Assembly: GCA_023807065.1 (NCBI GenBank)
Contig: JAJJLU010000529.1
Span: 1 to 33,652, forward strand
Direction: 5' to 3'
DNA: 33,652 bases
Origin: Isotricha intestinalis
Lineage: Eukaryota; Ciliophora; Litostomatea; Vestibuliferida; Isotrichidae
Positions 27,895-33,652 of this stretch are shown piece after piece. Made by a program: the position numbers and the translations under genes. Under the pieces are notes generated by a model. The model did no database searches. It saw only the letters and a program-made list of their open reading frames with translations, and was not told the origin of the DNA. Positions within the stretch are counted from its first letter, which is position 1. Each line of letters begins with the position of its first letter.

Positions 27895-28422
27895 ATGTCA
27901 GATGAAAATGAAATTCCTCCAGATCTTTTAAACGATATAAGATTAGCATTTGACTTATATAAAAATGAAAAGGAGAAAATATCAAAATTAAAATTAAGAA
28001 CTCTTCTTTTTTCATTTTGTATGTATAAAAGCAGTGCATCAGATATAAATGAATATATAGAATCAGAAACAGATCCAGATAAAGAAGAATTTGATTTTGA
28101 TATAGTTTGTATTCTTGTTAATCAAAAATTAAAAAGTGCAAAAAATAAAGATGCTGATGAAATATTTAATTATATGATTACTAATAAAAATGATAAAAAT
28201 GATACTGAAAATTTAAAAAGTGAAGATTTTTCTAAAGCTTTTAAAAAATATGGCATTGATGCTAGTGATGCTGAAATTAGAGAAATGATGAAATATATGA
28301 CTTCTAATAAAAAAAAAGATGAAGATTCTGAACAAGAAGAAGAAGAAGAAGAAAATGAAGAAGTTATTCCTGAAAAAATTACGAAAGTTCAATTTAAAAA
28401 ATTTTATACTGCTGATAAGTAG
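27895..28422 (+). CDS. Degenerate calmodulin-like/EF-hand protein, 175 aa
   Basis: The 175-residue, acidic protein has the four-helix-pair layout of calmodulin/centrin. The pairs are LLNDIRLAFDLYKNEKEKISKLKLRTLL, then DINEYIESETDPDKEEFDFDIVCILV, then ADEIFNYMITNKND...FSKAFKKYGID, then DAEIREMMKYM with a long Glu-rich insert (EQEEEEEENEE, about 148-158). The calcium loops are eroded: none shows a full D-x-D/N-x-D/S-G...E set, so calcium binding is doubtful. The spacing AFDLYK...R.LLFSF recalls proteins that bind IQ or Sfi1 repeats. It could be a non-calcium light-chain-like subunit or an axonemal protein. It ends in TAG, one of the few non-TAA stops here. Confidence 0.65.
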   Translation: MSDENEIPPDLLNDIRLAFDLYKNEKEKISKLKLRTLLFSFCMYKSSASDINEYIESETDPDKEEFDFDIVCILVNQKLKSAKNKDADEIFNYMITNKNDKNDTENLKSEDFSKAFKKYGIDASDAEIREMMKYMTSNKKKDEDSEQEEEEEENEEVIPEKITKVQFKKFYTADK

Positions 28423-28515
28423 ATTTTAGTCTTGTTTTTAAAAATGTTTTTTGAAATTTATTTATTGATGATTTTTTTTATTTTTTTATTTTTTAAATAT
28501 TTTTTAAAATATTCA

Positions 28516-28938
28516 CAAAAAGAAAAGGCATTAAATGAAAAATAAATAGAGAAATAATGATAATATTATTAAATTGTATTATTAATATTATAAAAAGCTT
28601 ATTAAGAAGAAAAAGGATTATAATACAACTGAATGTAAATAAAATAATTATTATCAATATTTTGATGAAGAATTTCCTTGGAAACACAATAAATAAAAGA
28701 TTATTACACAAAGATAATGTAAAAAAAGAATTTTAAAAATTTATGGAAAAATAAAGTTAGAGTAGATATTCTTAAAACTAAATATATTAATTTTAATTCT
28801 GGATATCTTGATAATTCAGGATAAAGAAAGAAAATTTATTTTATTTATAAATTTGGTAATCATTTTATGTCTTTTTATAATATTGATTGTTTGAATAAAT
28901 TTAATTTTTATATAATTTTTAAATTTAAATTAATTTAT
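28516..28938 (+). pseudogene. Decayed coding stretch of unknown family
   Basis: Two overlapping frames give long protein-like runs interrupted only by TAA/TAG. The first (28516 to about 28735) includes KKLIKKKKDYNTTECK and NNYYQYFDEEFPWKHNK, with about six stops. The second (28741-28938) includes LWKNKVRVDILKTKYINF and KFGNHFMSFYNIDCLNKF, with one internal TAA. Composition (Trp, Cys, His, Asp, Glu) is unlike the pure A/T spacers. This fits an old pseudogene whose Gln codons have turned into stops and which has gained at least one frameshift. No family was recognised. A partly functional gene under an altered code is unlikely (see rejected items). Confidence 0.45.
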
Positions 28939-28945
28939 TAAAAAA

Positions 28946-30616
28946 ATGTTAATGGCTCCTTCAAAAGGAAATGATGATAATAATAATAGTAATAATAATA
29001 GTAAAAATAATAAAAACAAGGACAATAATATAAATGGGAATGAAAAAATTAACAGATTTATTAATGAAATTAATTGTGCTATAAATAATAAAGAAGAATT
29101 AAAAAACATTAGGGAAATTTATCAAGTTTTTTATGATTGCCTTTTCACTACAATTTCTTTAAAAGATTTTATAGGATTGTCATTAAATACTATTATTTCT
29201 TCTTTACAAAATTATATTATTTCATTTCAGGAAAATTTAAATGAGGAAATATTAGAATTAATGGAACAAATAATGTTTATGTGTCTTTTTCACTTCCACT
29301 TAAAAATTATTAGTTTAGGTTATTCAATTTTAAAATTTTTACTTGAAATAACTGATTTTTCATATCAGGAAGAATTATTAATGAATATCATTAAAATTAT
29401 TCAAATAATAAATTTAAAAAGAAATATTGGAAATGGTATAAATTCAATAACTTCTGTAATAATATCAAATTTATCTTCTTCTTTATTTTTTATTATAAAT
29501 AATCAAAATTCAAATCAAAAAGTTAAAAAAATTTTTGGTGAATTCATTTTAAAAAATATAAGTGAAACTAATTTCATATATTTATTAACATTATCATGTA
29601 CTTCAGATAATAATTTTTCTTTATCTCTGAATACAGATATGATAAGAGAAATATTAGATAAATTTAAAATAGAATTAAATAAGAAATTCAACCAATTAAA
29701 TGATTATATAAATAAAAATTATGATAATCCTATATCTTCAAAATCAATATTAGAACAAATATTTGACAAAATTGGTTGTATTTGTAAAATCATTGATTCA
29801 TTTACTATAAGAGGACATAGAACTTATAATATAGATAAAATTATAAAAAATTTAATTCCAATAAGTAGAAAAATTTTAAATGTTTTATTTAGTAAAATCA
29901 ATAATGAAAATTTAATATTATCAATAGAAACAATTTCAAATATAATAAATTTTATCGATGCTATTGATTCTTTTGACAATGAATATATATTAAAAACATT
30001 AAATTGGAATCAACAAATCTTAGAAAATAATATTGAATATTTAATAAGTACATACCAAATAATAAAAATTGTAACAAAAATCACAATAAAAAATCAAGAT
30101 AATGATAATAACAAAAAAAATATATGTTTAATTATTATACAAATTATAGAAAATATTTTAACAATGAATAATGTTTTAATTGATATTTCTGTTCCTTATT
30201 ATTTAATCAAAATTAAAAATTGTGTGGATAAAATTCAAAATGATTTTATAATTGAAAAAAATAAATTTCCAAAAACTTATAATTTTTTCAATGATGAATG
30301 TAATATATCAGAAATTAAATATGATAGAGAGAATTTTGATTTTTATATTAAAGAATATATTAAGTCAATTAAAGAATCTAATGGTGAAAGCGATAATTAT
30401 TTTGATTATAATTTTATTGGAAATTGCATTGAAAAATTTGAAGAATTTAAAAACTCAATGAAAAAAATATATAATTTAAACAATTCAACTGATACTGATA
30501 ATAAAATAGAAAATTTAAAAAAAAAAATAAAATGTAAAAGTTTAAAACCTGAGGAATTTGAGTCATTCTTTTTAGAAACTTCTATTGAAATGTTTAAAGA
30601 ATTATTTAATCAATAA
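28946..30616 (+). CDS. Unrecognised all-helical protein, 556 aa
   Basis: I do not recognise this protein. The N-terminus is an Asn/Lys/Asp low-complexity tail (residues 5-30); from about 35 on, almost everything is predicted amphipathic helix rich in Ile, Leu, Asn and Lys. The helices are paired with short turns, suggesting an ARM/HEAT-like or other alpha-solenoid fold (for example LKDFIGLSLNTIISSLQNY, FHFHLKIISLGYSILKFLL, LILSIETISNIINFIDAI). No membrane segment stands out despite high Ile content, and no catalytic motif or Cys cluster is seen. An alternative start is the second ATG, two codons in (MAPSKGN), since the first follows a poly-A run directly. It converges with the surface-protein gene on the other strand (134-bp spacer). 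Confidence 0.6.
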   Translation: MLMAPSKGNDDNNNSNNNSKNNKNKDNNINGNEKINRFINEINCAINNKEELKNIREIYQVFYDCLFTTISLKDFIGLSLNTIISSLQNYIISFQENLNEEILELMEQIMFMCLFHFHLKIISLGYSILKFLLEITDFSYQEELLMNIIKIIQIINLKRNIGNGINSITSVIISNLSSSLFFIINNQNSNQKVKKIFGEFILKNISETNFIYLLTLSCTSDNNFSLSLNTDMIREILDKFKIELNKKFNQLNDYINKNYDNPISSKSILEQIFDKIGCICKIIDSFTIRGHRTYNIDKIIKNLIPISRKILNVLFSKINNENLILSIETISNIINFIDAIDSFDNEYILKTLNWNQQILENNIEYLISTYQIIKIVTKITIKNQDNDNNKKNICLIIIQIIENILTMNNVLIDISVPYYLIKIKNCVDKIQNDFIIEKNKFPKTYNFFNDECNISEIKYDRENFDFYIKEYIKSIKESNGESDNYFDYNFIGNCIEKFEEFKNSMKKIYNLNNSTDTDNKIENLKKKIKCKSLKPEEFESFFLETSIEMFKELFNQ

Positions 30617-30750
30617 GATAATAATTTATAAAATTTAAAAATATGAAAAATATAAATACAATATTTTTAATTCCTAAATATATATATAAAAATTAAAATT
30701 AATTTTTTTATGAAAATAAAAAGTATGTTATAAAAACTAATTTTTTTTAA

Positions 30751-33652
30751 TTAAAATTTTAATAAAAACATAGCAAAATCATATAAACATTGATTTTCTT
30801 TTGAAATTGCTATATATTCTAAACAATTAACAATACTATAGTAAATAAAAGGGATAATAAAAGAAATAATAAAATTACAAACCAGACACAAAGATAAATT
30901 AATTAAAGTTTTTTTACTTGAATAAATTTGAAAGAAAACACTAACAAAATACCAAGTTACTCCAGTTAATAAAAAAGATAAAATAAAAAAAATAATAATT
31001 TTACATTCTATTTTTGATTTTATTTTAATTTCAAAATCATCATTTTTTTTATTAGGTTTTCTTTCAAAATCTTCTAATTCACTTTTATATTCCATAAAAC
31101 AATCAATTATTTTAGTAATAAAATAAGAACAAAGAAGAGAAGAAATTGCAATTAAAAATTCATCTTTACCAATAAAAATTGTCTTTTTTTGATATAATCT
31201 TTTAATATGGGAATTAAAATCAAATAAACAACAAAAGAAAATATCAAGTGATAAAGTAAGAATAAATAAAGAAATTTTATATACAACAATATCATATTTG
31301 CCATTATTAAATAAAGATATTATTTTATGTTTATTTCTTATAGTAAAACAATATAAATCTGAATATGTTGTTCTTGAAAAATCTGAAAAATCATCACTAA
31401 CTGAATTTTCTGTATTTTTAATATTATTATTTTTTTTATCAAAATTTATTTTATTATGTCTATATTTTTTTTTTAGATTATTATAATATTCTTCAATTGA
31501 ACGTCCTACTTTATAAACAAAATATTTATTTTTTTTGACTTCATCATAAACATTTAAATTATTTGTTGTTGCTTCTTCTGTTTTTTGAATTTCATTTGGA
31601 GTACTTTTATTAAAATAATTTTGAATTGACTTTTTATTTAAATTATTTTTATTTTTTAAATGTAAACTTTTACTCGGAGGATTAATTGGTATTTCTAATG
31701 ATAAAGCTAGTTTTTTAAAGCCATTTATACAAAAAATAATACAATCAGTAATTTGGATAAGAAAAGAACCTAATATCACATAATTACCAACATTTTTTTT
31801 TAAAAATTCTGAAGTGAAAGGTGAAATATGACATTTCATCACTTGAAAATTTTTATCTTTAATTACTTTTTCTTCTTTATATTTCTTGTAAGATTTTTGG
31901 GAATATTCAGAAAAAGAACTTAAATTTGAACAAACACAATCTACTTTATAATTTTCAAGATCAATATTTGTAATATTACAATTTTCTTCACAAAAATAAT
32001 AATTTGAATTATTATGATATAATTCATATCGATCTTCAAGTAAAATATCATAACTATCGTTAGAGCATTTTACACATATGTCATTATAAAACTTATTTGA
32101 TTTAGAATAATAAAGAATATCAATAGAATCATTTTTATATTTTTCAAATACATAGTCCATTAAAGTAGAGTTTTTAAAAGATTTTGTAACTGAAACATTT
32201 TTACATATTTCATTTTGATGTTTTACTCCATATTGATTATATAATATAAAATCAAATTGAGGAGTCATTACATCATTTCTTTTAAATTCAAATAAAGCTA
32301 TATAAAAAACATAATTTTCATAAATTATATTGGATTTTCTTATTTCATTTAAACATTCATCTAAATTCAAATAAGTAATATTATATTTATCAATTAAATT
32401 TTTATATTCTTTTTTTCCATTTTCAGTTGAATTGTAAAAAGCAAAATTAATATTATCATTATAAACATAAATATTAGAAGGAGGATTAACAGAAATAATA
32501 TAATTAGTGATTCCTTTATAAAAATTATCAAAATCATTAATTTCATGACATTTACTATTTAAACCATCAGGAAGAGTATTTTGAGGGCATTTAGAATAAC
32601 ATTTTTCTTTATAATAATAATATATTTTTTCATTATTATTTGCATTAATACAAGAACTAACACATTCATTAGTATCTATTACTAAATAAGGATAATCAGT
32701 ATCACATTTATCAATACATATATGTTCTATTTTGTCTGTATCTCTTCTCCAATATTTATTACATGAGGTAACGCAGTTATTTTGATGATAAATATCAAAA
32801 ATTAATCCAGTTTGGCAAGTTTTACATTTGTGCTCTGTTCCATTTCCTAGTTCTATACATGTTTTACATGTTCTATAACATTCTTTCCAAAATTTAATAG
32901 GTGGAGTTGAAGAATCTGAAGTTAAATAATAACCATTAGTTAATTCTAATATTGTTGTTGAATTATAACAATTAAAAGGATCTATATTTCTACCTTCAAG
33001 GTAATAATATTCACTTATACATTGTACACATTTATGGTCTGATGGGGTTGTTGAAGTTGAACAATGTAAACATGATTCATTACAAGTATATATAGTAATT
33101 GTAACACTGTATATGTCACTAATTAATTTATTAGTTGAATCATAAATAATAAAAGAATATGAATATGTTCCTCCTGTTTGAAAATTAAAAATAATTGCTT
33201 GATCATTAAATGAATAATATTGTGTAGTTACTATATTTTCACTCGAACCTGAGTTTAAATATTTGAAAGTTCCTTTAGATGGTAATTTAAAGATTTTTAT
33301 TTGCTTATTTTGACATTGGAGAATATTGTCATAAATATTTATATCTGTGTTTATATCAAAACTTAATGTACCATCTAAAGAACAAACAATTGGCGTTAAA
33401 TCATAAAATTCTATTACATTACTATATTTATAAAAGGAAATCCTTATTTTACCATCCATTGAAACAATAAAAGGCATTCCTATAGTTCCCCCTATATTAA
33501 TCGTATATTCTTCACCCATATATTGAAAATCTTCATTAAATACTTTATATTTTATATTATTATCTTTTACGCAAACTAATAAATAATTATGACTTATTGC
33601 TCCAATATTAAAATCACTAAAATTCGGGTCACAATCTTCTAATATAATTTGA
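30751..33652 (-). CDS. Cys-rich multi-pass surface protein, 5'-truncated by window edge
   Basis: The first in-frame ATG is at 33519, but the frame is open to the window end (about 44 more codons, including SDFNIGAISHNYLLVCV), so the true start and any signal peptide lie outside. Counting from that ATG, residues about 1-130 are beta-rich. Residues about 143-330 are furin/EGF-like Cys-rich repeats with C-x2-C pairs (CNESCLHC, CYRTCKTC, CKTCQTG). Residues about 335-560 are an extracellular module ending SNDSYDILLEDR and C-x3-C then CVCSNLSSF, which recalls a GPS-like C-x-C motif. A first membrane helix lies at about 578-595, a cytoplasmic linker at about 600-740, and four more helices at about 744-905 (KISLFILTLSLDIFFC, FFILSFLLTGVTWYF). 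From memory, this ectodomain-plus-membrane module recurs in large protist surface proteins. Its function is unknown; adhesion or sensing is an inference. Confidence 0.75.
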   Translation of the reverse strand, partial: QIILEDCDPNFSDFNIGAISHNYLLVCVKDNNIKYKVFNEDFQYMGEEYTINIGGTIGMPFIVSMDGKIRISFYKYSNVIEFYDLTPIVCSLDGTLSFDINTDINIYDNILQCQNKQIKIFKLPSKGTFKYLNSGSSENIVTTQYYSFNDQAIIFNFQTGGTYSYSFIIYDSTNKLISDIYSVTITIYTCNESCLHCSTSTTPSDHKCVQCISEYYYLEGRNIDPFNCYNSTTILELTNGYYLTSDSSTPPIKFWKECYRTCKTCIELGNGTEHKCKTCQTGLIFDIYHQNNCVTSCNKYWRRDTDKIEHICIDKCDTDYPYLVIDTNECVSSCINANNNEKIYYYYKEKCYSKCPQNTLPDGLNSKCHEINDFDNFYKGITNYIISVNPPSNIYVYNDNINFAFYNSTENGKKEYKNLIDKYNITYLNLDECLNEIRKSNIIYENYVFYIALFEFKRNDVMTPQFDFILYNQYGVKHQNEICKNVSVTKSFKNSTLMDYVFEKYKNDSIDILYYSKSNKFYNDICVKCSNDSYDILLEDRYELYHNNSNYYFCEENCNITNIDLENYKVDCVCSNLSSFSEYSQKSYKKYKEEKVIKDKNFQVMKCHISPFTSEFLKKNVGNYVILGSFLIQITDCIIFCINGFKKLALSLEIPINPPSKSLHLKNKNNLNKKSIQNYFNKSTPNEIQKTEEATTNNLNVYDEVKKNKYFVYKVGRSIEEYYNNLKKKYRHNKINFDKKNNNIKNTENSVSDDFSDFSRTTYSDLYCFTIRNKHKIISLFNNGKYDIVVYKISLFILTLSLDIFFCCLFDFNSHIKRLYQKKTIFIGKDEFLIAISSLLCSYFITKIIDCFMEYKSELEDFERKPNKKNDDFEIKIKSKIECKIIIFFILSFLLTGVTWYFVSVFFQIYSSKKTLINLSLCLVCNFIISFIIPFIYYSIVNCLEYIAISKENQCLYDFAMFLLKF

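Noticed and set aside
28493..28711. 72-codon hydrophobic minus-strand reading frame
   Set aside because: It is the antisense of the Lys/Asn-rich decayed coding stretch. The Phe/Ile/Leu composition follows from base composition, not from a real membrane protein.
64..30616. Calcium/cytoskeleton gene cluster as a functional system
   Set aside because: Several calcium-type genes (EF-hand, C2, IQ) are on one segment, but these families are abundant in ciliates and the strands are mixed with unrelated genes. Proximity alone is not evidence.
1..33652. Ciliate nuclear code with TAA/TAG = Gln
   Set aside because: Every intact gene ends at TAA or TAG at a natural C-terminus, Gln is encoded by CAA, and none of the recognisable domains is interrupted by TAA or TAG. 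Standard stops fit the window.
1..33652. tRNA, rRNA or snRNA genes
   Set aside because: I scanned the spacers by eye for GC-rich stem-loops and T-loop/anticodon-like boxes and found none. The spacers are almost pure A+T. A covariance-model search would be decisive.

Overview
The window looks like the end of a ciliate macronuclear chromosome. Five things point that way: the first 21 bases are three copies of CCCCAAT, a telomere-type repeat close to the C4A2 repeat of other ciliates; the first gene stops only about 42 bp inside it; the DNA is extremely AT-rich; genes are packed on both strands with 100-250 bp spacers and almost no introns; and the proteins are of ciliate type (giant centrin/calmodulin-binding scaffold, C2 proteins, kinesin, Cys-rich surface protein). 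Intact genes end in TAA or TAG at sensible places and encode Gln with CAA, so the standard stop codons are in use. This is unlike Tetrahymena and Paramecium and fits litostome (for example rumen) or heterotrich ciliates. I recall a CCCCAAT-type telomere for rumen ciliates but cannot verify it here.

Layout from left to right: telomere (1-21); CHMP7-like ESCRT-III gene (-); a 3041-residue giant protein with about 27 Sfi1-like Trp units plus IQ motifs (-); an EF-hand protein (-); Sec31 of the COPII coat (+); a C2/coiled-coil protein whose first exon lies across a 31-nt intron (-); a BAR-like/SBF2-KIAA0513-like protein (-); a single-repeat CXC (tesmin/TSO1) protein (+); a broken AP-1-type sigma adaptin gene (+); a C2 protein with four membrane segments (-); a kinesin-1-like motor (-); a degenerate calmodulin-like protein (+); a stretch of decayed coding sequence; an unrecognised helical protein (+); and a Cys-rich multi-pass surface protein that runs off the right edge (-).

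There is no operon-like logic, and gene order need not reflect function. Two themes recur: membrane traffic (CHMP7, Sec31, a dead sigma adaptin, a BAR-like protein) and calcium/cytoskeleton (giant centrin- or calmodulin-binding scaffold, two EF-hand-type proteins, two C2 proteins, kinesin). The main points for a second look are the composite W+IQ architecture of the giant protein, the hidden first exon and tiny intron at 17828-17858, the multiply frameshifted sigma-adaptin relic, and other decayed coding stretches in the larger spacers. I saw no tRNA, rRNA, CRISPR array or transposon.
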